Below are positions 34,966-45,699 of a stretch of DNA of 64,000 nt, piece by piece; position 1 is the first letter of the stretch; each line of letters begins with the position of its first letter. Below the pieces are notes generated by a model that worked only from the letters and a program-made list of their open reading frames with translations, ran no database searches and had not been told where the DNA came from. The stretch is from Eonycteris spelaea (lineage: Eukaryota > Chordata > Mammalia > Chiroptera > Pteropodidae): contig PUFA01000014.1 in the NCBI GenBank assembly GCA_003508835.1, positions 1,054,001-1,118,000 of the forward strand. Reading direction: 5' to 3'. The translations under genes were made by a program, and so were the position numbers.

Positions 34966-36116
34966 CTTTTTGGACCTATCAGAATCTCACGTTCTGGGAC
35001 CTGTTGCGAGTTTACAGGCCCAATTCTTTATCAGTGTTCCTGACTTCGAAATGTCCTGGAATTTAAAGTACTTCTCGTAAATTCTTTTGGCAGCAATCCT
35101 GACCTCTGTTCACCCGAGACTATGTACAGTCTGTATTGGTCTCACTCATATGAATATTCATATGTTGTGCTGTAGAAATAAAAATTAAGAGTTAATTTTT
35201 AAAAAATTTGAATACAGAGTACCTCACCAGAACCCAATGAGGGGTTCTTCCAAAACATCAGATATGAAATGTGGTACCCGGGATTCCAGGTAAGCAATTA
35301 CAGGCAGGTGCAGCTAATGAAACAGAGCGCTACCCTGTAGGTTACTGAGCATCCATCCTGACTGGGAAGATTGCTGGGGATCATGAAAAGCCCCGTTAGC
35401 ATAGTTCAGCATTTCCAGGGGACTACCACTTTCTGAGGAAATCTCAACGAATCTTTATATTTTAAAGAATCAAGTGTTTTGGTTGTTGTTGTTGCTGCTT
35501 ATCTTGTTTTGTTTTATTTAACTACAAAACAAAAAGAATTCCACATCTAGAAACCTTATAAAACTGTTTCTATTTCAAATAAAAGTTTTAACAATGAAAA
35601 GTTTGGCAGGTGTATATTTTGGGATTCATGGTAATATGATTCACAGACCCGAGTGGAAAAAAAAATCCTTTCAAACAACTATGTTAAGTGCTGTAAATGA
35701 GTGGAAAACAGAAAAGAATAGTAGCTTATATTATTGGTCTAGAAAGTCCCAAGGTTTTTTTTTTGTTTTTTGTTTTTTTTTGTTTTTTTTTACAATAGGC
35801 ACTCGAGAAAAATATGTTCATTCATGATTTGGAAGTTAATGAAACCATGCAAAACAGTGCAGAGCTACCATGATCATCTGGTGGAAGTGCTGATACCTTC
35901 CAATGCACTCCGTTTTTAAAGAGCTTTTTAACATTTTAATACAAATCCATAGTGTTTAATGCTCTTAAAACACTCTCCTCTGCTTAGGGAAGGGTGAGAA
36001 TTAAAAGAAAGCTCAAAGGTGACCCTGCAAAAGTTGCTGATATGAAGCTTATGATTGGAAAATATAAATAAACAGCAATTTGTTGAAGTTTCCTGGGATC
36101 TATTTTTTAAAGTATA

Positions 36117-36117
<1 letters not shown>
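34966..36117. other. Unassigned AT-rich stretch
   Basis: An 18-bp perfect palindrome, CATATGAATATTCATATG, lies at 35147-35164. A T-rich tract with interspersed G lies at 35754-35792. No gene or repeat family was recognised. Confidence 0.45.

Positions 36118-36165
<48 letters not shown>
36118..36165. repeat. (CA)n microsatellite
   Basis: About 24 uninterrupted CA units. Confidence 0.97.
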
Positions 36166-36167
<2 letters not shown>

Positions 36168-37714
36168 CTTGAACTGTAATTGAAACTCAAGGTCTTAAGA
36201 GAAACCAGGTAAAATTTTAATTCTGTGTTGCTTATATTTTTAGAATTGATAGATAATAGTTACATTTTAAGACACTTTCAAGAATTCACCAGTAGCATGG
36301 CAAATTAAAACATTTTATACCTGAATCTGAAACACCCCCTAACAGCATAAGAAAATGCGTAGCAAGGAGCCTCTGCTGTGCCAGGGTCCAGCGCGTCCCC
36401 AGCGAGCAGTTGACCAGCGAGCAGGTGATCAAACCTCCTGCGGGAAAACTGTTCAGAGGGGGCCTGCTTTGTCCACCCTCTTGGCTATACGCCAGCCCTG
36501 TGGGTTCAGGTGACATACACAGGGCTTTATAAACATTACACACTCGTGAGCCCCGGAAACACTGACATAACCACCCTCTGCTGGAAAAAGCAGGTTATCG
36601 TGAAAGATATCGCTGACACCACACGTGCGAATGAATGGTGGGCAAACAGAAAAGACCAAACCAACCACCAAAAAGCTGTCGTTTCCAGCAGCGCTCCCTT
36701 AAAATCCAGTTGACCTCCTTCTTGGTTTTCACTCACTCCTTCTTGTTTTCCTCCCTTCCTATACGTATCAGCTAACACAGAGTGCCGGAAGGCTAGCTGC
36801 ATGGCCAGACCATCCGGGAAGTTGAGAACCAGGGCTACAGGGTGCCACTCCGCACAGGTGTGTGTGCGGCCATCCTGGTGTGGAAGCTGGAGTCATGCTT
36901 CAAAAGTTCCCCGGATGATGCTAAGACACAGCTCAGGGAGAAGCACAGAGATGGGTCGAGCCTAATCGTTTTCCGGTGCCTTCGGAAGAACCGGCTGGGA
37001 GAGACGAGGGACCCACACCTCCACCTGGAAGGAGACGATGGGGAAGAAAATCTTCATGTGGTTTTCATGTATTTCCCGATGCCTCACCCTGTTAAGAAAA
37101 GTGGAAATAATGGTCCTGTAGAGCACCATCAGTAAATGTGCACTGTTCACTGTAGAATTATTTCTTCATGTTCTTTTCCTACTTCATGATCATTTCATCA
37201 TATAACAGAGATTCTTTAAAGAATTCATAACTTTTAGAAGAATTGATTCTAAAAGAAATCACTGTTTCCTAAAATGACAACGTTTGTAATACAAAGAAGG
37301 AAACATGCTTCTTCCTCAGCATAAAACAAAGTGTGAAATGTGAGTAGTTTTAATTTTGAGTGAAAAATACATTATCTGCCAATAGTTACTAGTTATCAAC
37401 CTGAGATATGAAAATGCATTACTTTTCTACTGTCAGTCATAATAATTTTGTAATTTTATATAAATTCTTCTTGTCACCAGGCTCATATACTGGATGGTAA
37501 TGTGTCCAGAAAGAAAATTGTTGTTCATGTATTCACATAAAATATTAAATATTATATTTTATGTATGTTATTAATATTATATTACATTGGGTTTTAACTC
37601 ATTTCCTACCTCTGTTCCAGGGTATACCATTTTGTGAAAGGTTCCCCAACAGACATGGAATAGATTTGTTCTGTCTGACCTCAGAAAGGGCACTCGAGAG
37701 AAGCGAAACATTTA
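36166..37714. other. Unassigned stretch
   Basis: A 97-codon plus-strand frame (36842-37135) lies here, but it has no domain I recognise and no conservation evidence. The stretch 37140-37600 is AT-rich and looks single-copy. Confidence 0.4.
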
Positions 37715-37900
37715 TCAAATAACTAGTATGTTCTTGACATTATAAAGATCTGATTGAATATACACCATAGCCCCATAAGGTAAGTATTACTATTCTCATT
37801 CACAGACAATGACAGTGACTCTCAGAAGAAACAGATGACCTCCCCAAAGCCACACGCTTTAAGAGTGCTTGAGACAGGACCGGAGCCAAGCTGGAGGACG
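37715..37900 (-). mobile_element. MIR SINE (antisense)
   Basis: 'tagccccataaggtaagtattactattctcattcacagacaatgac' followed by 'gatgacctccccaaagccacacgc' and 'gacaggaccggagccaagc' is the reversed MIR in full order. Confidence 0.85.
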
Positions 37901-38059
37901 TTACAGCGAGGTAGGGTCAGGTCAGCTGAGAAAGAACTTCCCTATAATTGGAGCCATCTGTCACGGGGATGACAGCAGCGAGCAAGGTCCGATCGCATGG
38001 GAGATGTTTCGGCAGAGGTTTGCTATATGTGTTTATTTTTGAGAAGCATTTTCTTTCCT
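37901..38059. other. Unassigned stretch
   Basis: Nothing was recognised. Confidence 0.45.
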
Positions 38060-38335
38060 TTCCAGTCTGATGAACATCCTCTCATCCTTCAAAACCTAGC
38101 TCCAAGTCACCTCTTCTGAGAAAGTCCTCTTGACTTCTCCGGCCCCCTGTGTCTTGAATTACACAGAATGTTGTCTTCGCCTCCTTTAAAGCCCCCACCA
38201 GATCACGTTGCCTGTGTCGACACCATCAACATGCCCACTGGGATGCACCCCGGTTCTCTATTCCAACTGCCCTGGTGTTGTGTCCTGCACATGGTAGTGA
38301 CTTGCACAGCGTTAGTTCCTGGAACGAATATTAAA
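38060..38335 (+). mobile_element. L2 LINE 3' region (sense)
   Basis: 'ccttcaaaacctagctccaagtcacctcttctgagaaagtcctcttgac' and 'gtgtcctgcacatggtagtgacttgcacagcg...ggaacgaat' match the L2 3' region, ending just before the LTR. Confidence 0.8.
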
Positions 38336-38380
38336 GAGTTAGTATATTAGTCAGACTTCTCCAGAGACATAGAACCAACA

Positions 38381-38381
38381 G

Positions 38382-38429
<48 letters not shown>

Positions 38430-38434
38430 ATCTA

Positions 38435-38470
<36 letters not shown>

Positions 38471-38472
38471 TA
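38381..38472. repeat. TATC/TGTC compound microsatellite inside the LTR
   Basis: Blocks of TATC, then TGTC, then TATC units on the plus strand. The sister LTR at 26183 carries its repeat in the complementary (purine) sense although both LTRs point the same way. Confidence 0.95.
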
Positions 38473-38561
38473 TTTTAAGGCCTTGGCCTATGGGATTATG
38501 TGGACTAGTACATTTGAAATATTCCAGGGGAAACCAGCCGGCTGGAAATTCCAGCAGGGGT

Positions 38562-38738
38562 CGAAGCTGCAGTCTTTTTTTGGATAGTCATTAGCTTCGT
38601 ATTTATTTTTCGTACTTGCATACTGTCAAATACACTATGAGTAGGTATTGATGAAATGCTAATAACACTCTTCTAGACTCGTGCAGCATTATTTCGAAAG
38701 GAATTATTTTACTTGAAAGAAAACGAAGCTGCAGTCTT
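38562..38738 (-). pseudogene. 5'-truncated retrocopy of an unidentified polyadenylated RNA
   Basis: The word CGAAGCTGCAGTCTT occurs at 38562-38576 and again at 38724-38738, a 15-bp target-site duplication. Between them, read on the minus strand, lies about 140 bases ending in GAAAAATAAATACGAAG, about 18 bases more, and a short poly(A). The AATAAA-to-tail spacing is that of a normal mRNA 3' end. The integration site on that strand (TC/AAGA) fits the L1 endonuclease preference. It looks like a fragment of a 3' UTR inserted by L1. The parent gene is not recognised. It is nested in the older LTR, so it is younger than that LTR. Confidence 0.78.
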
Positions 38739-38995
38739 GAGTCAGAAGGCTGTCTGGGGGCAGAGTCTCATCCTCCTTGGGGGACCTCATTTTTTCTCTC
38801 AGACCTTCAACTGATTGGATAAGGCCCACCCAGATTATGAACTATAACTTGCTTTACTCGATGTCTACAGATTTAAATGTTAATTATATCTAAAATAATT
38901 TTTTCATGCAACATCTAGACTGGTATTTGAACAAACGACAGGATACCATAACCCAGTCAACTTGACAAATAAAATTAACCATCGCGATCAGTAAA

Positions 38996-41189
38996 GGATA
39001 TTGACCTAGTCATGTAATATCCAGATCCTGGAGTTTCCCGGATGTGTGAAATTGTAAATAATATAAAATTGGGGGCTAGCTAATGTAGAGCTTAAAGTGT
39101 TTATTTTGCCAAATCAAGAAATGAAACATGAAAAAGCATTCAACAAAACAATATACAGCTTTAATACAAAGGTACTTGAAACGTGGATTTCAAGTGTTAA
39201 AGGGCTTGTTTCAGACCAGTGCCCGTCTGCGGGCCGCGTTGCAGTCGGTGCCGCGCTCTCCTCCACCGCCCGCTCCTGCTCCTGGCCTCCTGTGGCTGAC
39301 GCCGGGAAAGTGCCTTCCCGAAAGCCGTGTCACTCACACCGCTTTTGCCTCTGAACCGATGAAACCACACGCGGGCCCCTCCCATAGGAAACCCTAACGG
39401 GACATCGGGGGGGAGGTGGGTCTCGACGTGAGCTTTACCCAGTGACTCTGGCTCACGAGTCTCTCATTTTCGTTCCTGTCTCTGACAGCTTTTCCCTCAG
39501 GCTGTGAGCCGCTGAAGTTGTCCTTAGCTCTGCGGTGACAGAGTGCAGTGCCCTGGGACATCGAGGCAAGGTCACTTCCGGAAGTTCTCAGCAAGATGAG
39601 GAGAAACACCCGGGAACACCCCCTAAACCCCGAAATGGCATCGGTGGCCAAACTGGGTCTATGCGGCTCCTCTCAGGGTCGTGAATCACTATTAAGTCAG
39701 CTACATTCGCTTCCGAACCGAGAGCGTTTGTATCTCGCCCTTTGCGACGTCCCCCAAATTCACCTGGTGATAGTTAGTATCATCTTAATGTTTTCAAGAA
39801 CGACACATTCAAAAACGTGACTTGCCGTTCATCTCCAAAGATGGTCTTAATTTAGAAAACCATGCCTCCGTTCGTGCGTTTGCTTTACGTTGCTGTGCCT
39901 CTTCCTCCTCCCCAAGCCTACCTCTTTCCACAGACTGACGACTGCAAGAAGTGGCCATCGTCATCCGACACCCGGAGACTCTTTTCTGCCCAAGCCCCTC
40001 AATAGCCCGGGCGCCACTCGTCATGGAAGACGAGTCCGTGTCGCTCTGACAGAGGAGAGGCTGCTGACGCCCGGCCCAGAGGGTCCGACCCCTCTCCACC
40101 GGCCCCACCTCCTGCACACAGAGCCCACGCCGCACTCCCACGGGCCCACACTGTGTTGGCCGCAAGACACAGAAATAAAAACGGGTCCTCTTTTCCCCAA
40201 ACACCTCGCGAGAGCAATGCTCCGGGAGACGTATTTTGAAAACACTCTTTGGACGCAAAGAAGCAAATAGTGTAGCGATTTCCCTAAAAAGGCTGATCTG
40301 AGGCTGCAGCACAGAACTCTGCACGTTCTCAGCGAAGGCAGCGATGCCCTCACGCCGTCAGCCCGAAGGTCTTTCTGTGACAAGCTAAGCGTGTACGTGA
40401 TTAAGATGGAGTTTCTATACAAATGTCTACACCTAGAAGGTACAGACCTCCAAAATCAGAGCCTGGAAACACGAGAAGCTTGCAGCATTTTTTTTTAGTG
40501 TGATTATTTTAAAGAGCTGTCTCCCATTCATCTACGTCAGCATCTCCTTTTTTGTCCGTTTGCTTGTTTCTAGGTGTCAGAATCTCAACGTGTACACGGG
40601 CTCTAAAATCGACCTTGTGACAAATTTTCTACTTGGATTCTTTCGAAGAGATTTCGAAACTAATTCACAGGTTTGACTGTCAAATCCTGTACGTGTTAGT
40701 CCCTTTCTGGGATCATTTCCCGCTGTTTGGACGCTTTGCATGTGAAAAATCAGACGTGTTGCATTAAAGATGCCATGGCCGCGGCTCTTCCTTATCTTGC
40801 CTCACTGATTTTATTAGATCTCTCAGCACAGCGCAGATCCAGGACTCCAGGACAACGTCAAATCCCTAAACGCCCCCTAAAATATGGGAACCAGGGGTTG
40901 TTCTTGGTAAAAATTCATGAATCGGCCCTGGAAATTAATTCCACAGACACAGTCTTGAGGCTCTTTGTCCCTCCGGGTTGACTCTTCCCTGAGCTCCGAG
41001 TAAACGCGTCTTTATTTATCTTAGTTGGTCTGAAAAGCACCCTGGGATCTGCCTTCTGAGCTCGGTGATGGATGGATAATTGAAACCGGCGTTTAAAAGT
41101 GACGCTTTTGGTTAGAAGGCATTTCAACACAGAGAACAGGTTTCGGAAAGTGTGTATTCAAGACACGCCTGCAGGTCGGCCCTGGCCGG
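38996..41189. other. Unassigned stretch
   Basis: I found no gene or dispersed repeat. Overlapping open frames on both strands at 39809-40422 show no family features. Local CpG-rich patches occur at 39220-39310 and 40000-40140. Confidence 0.4.
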
Positions 41190-41217
41190 CTGTCGCTGAC
41201 TCTCGCGTCAGCGACAG
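41190..41217. other. Perfect 11-bp GC-rich inverted repeat (hairpin)
   Basis: CTGTCGCTGAC at 41190-41200 and its exact reverse complement GTCAGCGACAG at 41207-41217 flank a 6-base loop. It is too short for a miRNA precursor, and there is no U-run or gene that would make it a terminator. Confidence 0.85.
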
Positions 41218-42228
41218 GTTTGGAGTTCTGCAGCCCGGGAGACGGACACGCGTCCTCACAGACACACAGAGGCTGCTTCCCTCGGAGCTCTTCTCCCTGG
41301 GACAAAGCGAAAGCACATCACGTGGCCGGGGCCCAGTGTCGCTTTGGAGTATGGACTATTCCTGCGGAGATGACGATGATCTTTTTGGCCGATGATCTTC
41401 CTGTGTGAGGTGAAAACGACACAGCACACCACGTCACAAGGGTAAGGACGCCAACGGCCGATGCCCAACAGCTTAATTCCAAGAACTTAAGCATAAGATG
41501 ACGTGGCCTGACGCCGAAGAAAGCCACTTTGCACGTTATTTGCAGAGGAAAAACGCCCTTAAGCACGTGGGTTTCCCTGTTTAGAATAGCTTCGGGGGTT
41601 GACAGAGTCCCCTGAATCCCTTTAAAAATCTATGCCTTTACTTTTCATAACTTTTGAGATACCAAATGTAATTAATGGATGTTCGTTGAATTAGGATGAC
41701 AATTTTTTAAAATTATTATTATTAAAAGAAATCTTTAAAAGACACCAAAGAGTTAGATACTGTAGATGCTGCATGAGAAACACGCCCAGACCTCTGTTAA
41801 AATCAGAATACAGGTATGCTCCACTAGGAAACAGATATGGGGGAAAAGGCAAACTCAGAGACAGGAAAGAAGGTGAGATAGGATGATGGAAAGAGCAAAT
41901 GAAAACAGGCGTGCAGGAGAAGGGGCAGTGGAGGAGGGAAGGGGAGCTCAGGAGAGAGAAAACAAGTCAAGTGCGTTTCAATTAGACTGTGAGTTCTCAG
42001 CGCCCTGAAAATTCAATTATCTAACTAAACGCCGTTCACCACTCTTGAGTGGCTGGCGCTTCCTCTAACCTGTAGAGATTTTTATGACTCACAGAGCCAG
42101 AGCAACCCAGGAAGAAAACGGTTCTCTGTGCTGCAACATCAGTGACCAGAAATATGACCAGCTAGAGGCCTGGGCCCCCGGGTCAGAAGTTCAATGCCTC
42201 TGTGCACTCGGCCTCAGACGTGGTCCAT

Positions 42229-42229
<1 letters not shown>
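41218..42229. other. Unassigned stretch
   Basis: Nothing was assigned. AT-rich text occurs at 41640-41760 and a purine-rich patch at 41860-41965. Confidence 0.45.

Positions 42230-42272
<43 letters not shown>
42230..42272. repeat. (CA)n microsatellite
   Basis: About 21 uninterrupted CA units. Histidine-threonine runs in overlapping frames derive from it. Confidence 0.97.
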
Positions 42273-42274
<2 letters not shown>

Positions 42275-43130
42275 CTCCGCAACCCCCGGGCCCCAGCACC
42301 ACACGCACCGAGACCGGCCCTAAAAGCGCCTCGCTATCTGCGAGGAGGCATGGCTTTCCTCCAGCACATTTGTTTTCCATGTTTAACAAGCTGACAGCAG
42401 CGATTACTCAAAGACTAACGGCCGACGTACTGGTTTCTCCAACACAAACAAATTGTCACCAGGCTGTCAGGGCTTCGGCAGCGTCCAGCCTACTCAAAAC
42501 GTGTAATGCACCTCCTGAGTCTGCAGGGACGCCTTTTGAATCCCTCAGCCCCCCAAATATACAATCATTTGTTGTGTTTTCAGTAAAAGATGAGAACGAA
42601 AGGTTTTCCCTTGAGGGTGGGTGTGGGAAGCAACCAGAACCGGGATGTGCTGAGAACGCTCACAACCAGGTCAGCACCTGCCTTCATTCCTGAGTCAGGG
42701 AGCCCCCTGAACCGCGTGTGCTCCCAGCCAAGTGGTCCGTGCCCTCGAGTGCCAGGCACACAGCAGTCAATGCAGCTGCCGCCACGCGAGGCGACATTCT
42801 GGAACCCATCTCTGGGACAAAGGTGGCCCTTCTGGAGGGAACACATTATCTGAAGTGTTTGCTGAAACGCAAGACTAGTTCAAGTTTTCGCTGACCTAAT
42901 GGTGACCCTCCTCTGAGATCGGGGCCGGGTCTCCCAGCAGGATTCGGTGCTGAGACAAAAGGAGAACCGGGCTGTCTCGGGCTCCTGGTCACAAGAGTCT
43001 CTGAAGGGGACATGTGCACCTTGTCATTTCTGCCCCGAGTGGGGAGCTGGTCTGGTTCTGCTCTCTCACACATCCCCCAGCCCTCCCGAGGCTCCGAACG
43101 GAGTCACCAAGCCCGTCCGAGTGGGCTGCA
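42273..43130. other. Unassigned stretch
   Basis: Single-copy-looking DNA with no recognised element. Confidence 0.45.
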
Positions 43131-43620
43131 GCATCTGACTTCACAGATGTCACCGTATGCTCAGCGTGTCACAACAGTTTAAGGCAGATTAGAGAAAGTC
43201 ATTTTTGATGAGCATATTCGTAGAGTCAGTTGTCATTAGCATACTAAACGAGGTGACCTAAACCTGGCTGGCCCCAGTGAGCCCCGAGCCTGGCTTTCCA
43301 GCCTTTGATTAATGGGTGGTATCAGCAATTAGGAGACCCTCACCGCCGTGCCCTTCCAAAGCAATCTTGTCCTTTGCTCAAGGTAATGAAGGGTAAACAC
43401 GAAGTGGAGATAAACTCGGCAGGACACGAATCGAATGTCCGCGGTATCGCCACAGCTCCTCACTCCTGCAATCCTGAGAATTCAGCCCACCAAAGAGGCC
43501 GAGCAGCCCGTTTGTTTGCAAGGGTTGATTAATAACTCTGCACTTTTGACTCAGCTGGATGTTTTCTTTGCATTTGTCCAGGTATTTGGAGAAGATAAGG
43601 ATGAAATGACAGCTTAAAAG
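43131..43620. promoter_or_regulatory. Candidate regulatory element (clustered TF-like words)
   Basis: A repeat-free block carries GGTTGATTAATAAC (43523-43536), close to the HNF1 consensus, with TGTTTGC (43513-43519), a FOXA-like word, a few bases upstream. It also carries CCTTTGAT (43302-43309), TCF/LEF-like, ATTAGCAT (43235-43242), POU-like, and CAATTAG (43326-43332), homeodomain-like. Such words occur by chance, and only their proximity is notable. No nearby gene is visible in the window to be a target. Confidence 0.3.
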
Positions 43621-44193
43621 GTATTCAATAGACACATACACAAACATACCGTATCGCATCCACCTTAGACGTCCTTCAGACTGGCAGATGTCACAGCGAC
43701 TGAAGCAACAGATGATCTGGCTCACATTGCAGAACGTGTCCTGCAGTCATTTGGACCCGTGCAATTATGTTAGTAAATTAGTGCCTGTGATTCCAGCGAG
43801 GGAAAGAAAGATGTTAAATGTTAACCAAGGCTAGCAGCCAGGTGGGCGTGCATTGTCTTCGATTCGTCTTTCAATTAAGGATCAGGAGACGGAATTCCGT
43901 CTCTCGCAGTCAAGGTCAGACACCCCCCCTTGTGGCGCCATGGAACCGGCTCAATCCCATCACGACCTGTAGTCAGGTGCTGTCACAGGTAGGTCATTTG
44001 ACAAGCAGAAGTGAATGACATTTGTGTCATTATCACCAATCACTGTGTCTCGAAGTGAGAACAACCCACAGCAAATATAGGACCTTGACATTAGTGTGAA
44101 TTCATTCAGAATGAGAATCACACTTGTCAATATACAGTTAATGTGCCCTGGAAAAATCAGTGTTCTCATACAGCCTATGTTATTATAATGTGT

Positions 44194-44195
<2 letters not shown>
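43621..44195. other. Unassigned stretch
   Basis: Nothing could be assigned. Confidence 0.45.
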
Positions 44196-44235
<40 letters not shown>

Positions 44236-44251
44236 CATACATATATATATG
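44196..44251. repeat. (CA)n followed by (TA)-rich microsatellite
   Basis: About 17 CA units run into TATA/CATA units ending in ATATATATATG. Confidence 0.95.
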
Positions 44252-44264
44252 TAACACCTGTGAG

Positions 44265-45100
44265 CAACATATATAAGAAAAGGAAAGCATAAAGAATTTA
44301 TTCAAGAATATATAAAGAGTGTCTACAAATCAATAAAAGCAAATATTCGCAAGCTAATAGAAAAGTGAGCAAAGCAAATGAACAGTCAGTACACAGAAAA
44401 GAAATGTCATGGCCAATTAACACATATAAAGGAACTTCACATCATTAGCAGGCAAGTAAAAACAAATTAAAACAATTTTTTTCACTCAACTTATTGCAAA
44501 CCATTTCAAGTGTCGCACGAATGTGGGGGAATGGCAGCATCGTATAATTTTGATGGGGGTGTAAATTGGAGAACCATTATTGAGCGCTAATTGTCAACAT
44601 CTATCAGAATTTTAAATTCTCTTTGATCTAGTTATTGGATTTCAACTCTTGAAGAACATCACTATAAAGTTTAAGGGTTAAGTATAAGACACGCTTGATG
44701 TAATAGTGAATATAATGCACATCATGGGAGAATGGTGAAATAAATCATCGCCCGAATCTACCATGGAACACAAGCGCGCTCAGTTAGTGAAAACGATGAG
44801 TTAATGCTGCGTGTGCTGACCTGAAAATGCGTATTCACATTATTAGGTGAAAAAGCAAATTTTAAGGGAAAAGTGTATCTAATATGATCCAATTAACGCT
44901 GTGGAGTATATATGCACATATGTTATATGTGTCCACGTGTGGATGCATAAAAACAGGACACAACATATGTGAAGTGAATGGGGATGTCGGTGGACGGCGG
45001 GGGGACTTGGGGCGGTTTACTCCGCAGACGTGCGCGCTCATCGGGGCGTGTCAGAAGGTGGTATGCATGACTTGTGTAACAGAAAAATGTCAGAAAAGAA
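44265..45100 (+). mobile_element. Old L1 LINE (L1ME/HAL1-like), ORF2 C-terminus and 3' UTR (sense)
   Basis: Landmarks in order include 'aaagagtgtctacaaatcaataaaagcaaat', 'gtgagcaaagcaaatgaacagtc', 'atggccaattaacacatataaagg', 'gatgggggtgtaaattggagaacc', 'gtgaaataaatcatcgcccgaatctaccatgg', 'ttaggtgaaaaagcaaatttt' and 'aatatgatccaatt', with a TATA-rich 3' UTR. It is ancient and without an intact frame. Confidence 0.78.
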
Positions 45101-45699
45101 ACTAGCCTGTTGATGGATAGCAGCCTTACCCCTCAGGGCTAAGCACACGCTTTTCCTGTAAGTCCCGTCTCACGGGCATCACGTGAAGCGTTTTAGGCAG
45201 CAGGAAAGGCCGCGCCGAGGAGAGGAGACATTTGATGATTTCTTGCTCCCTCGTCCTCCCTCCCCGGTGTCCGCTCTCCATAGCGTCGTGAGAGAAGTCA
45301 CAGTCGTCAAGCTCTGAATATCATGAAGGGACCGTTAAACACTGCAGCCGCCTTTGTGCTGTTTGGAAAATAAGTTTGAGAAAAAACTTTTGAAATTACC
45401 CTTTAAAACCACCACGCGTTTCTTCGCATTCAAATACTTCCCAGGGCGGCCAGGCCTCCGAGCCTTTGCCTTTCTGCTGACAAGCATCCTCTTCAGGACT
45501 AGGAGGGGAAAAATACACAAATTGATTCACAGTAGCAAACATACTCTGAAAACCAAAGAAGCTTCCCAGTTAGAAATGATTTGTTTTTGCGGTTTGTTTT
45601 TTTTTACAATTACTTAACTGAATCCTCCGAAGAGCCTAGTAGCAGAAAACCCTAAAGTCACCACCTGTAGGTAAGGGGGAGAGGCGGGTCCGCCAGCCC
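45101..45699. other. Unassigned stretch
   Basis: No element was assigned. Confidence 0.45.

Larger units (their letters stand above)
38344..38995 (-). mobile_element. ERVL-type LTR (MLT2-like), antisense, with nested insertion
   Basis: The left end 'tattagtcagacttctccagagac' and the right part, 'gaccttcaactgattggataaggcccacccagattatg', 'cttgctttactcgatgtctacag' and 'taacccagtcaacttgacaaataaaattaaccatcgcg', are the complete reversed LTR. Two things interrupt it: a TATC/TGTC microsatellite at 38381-38472 and a retroposed insert bounded by direct repeats at 38562-38738. No internal retroviral sequence is present. Confidence 0.85.

Noticed and set aside
36842..37135. A 97-codon plus-strand frame with fairly even composition
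   Set aside because: It looks less repetitive than most, but I recognise no domain, splice structure or neighbouring exon. It was kept as unassigned DNA.
42202..42693. A 163-codon plus-strand frame starting with His-Thr repeats
   Set aside because: It starts inside or beside the (CA)n microsatellite and has no other protein-like features.
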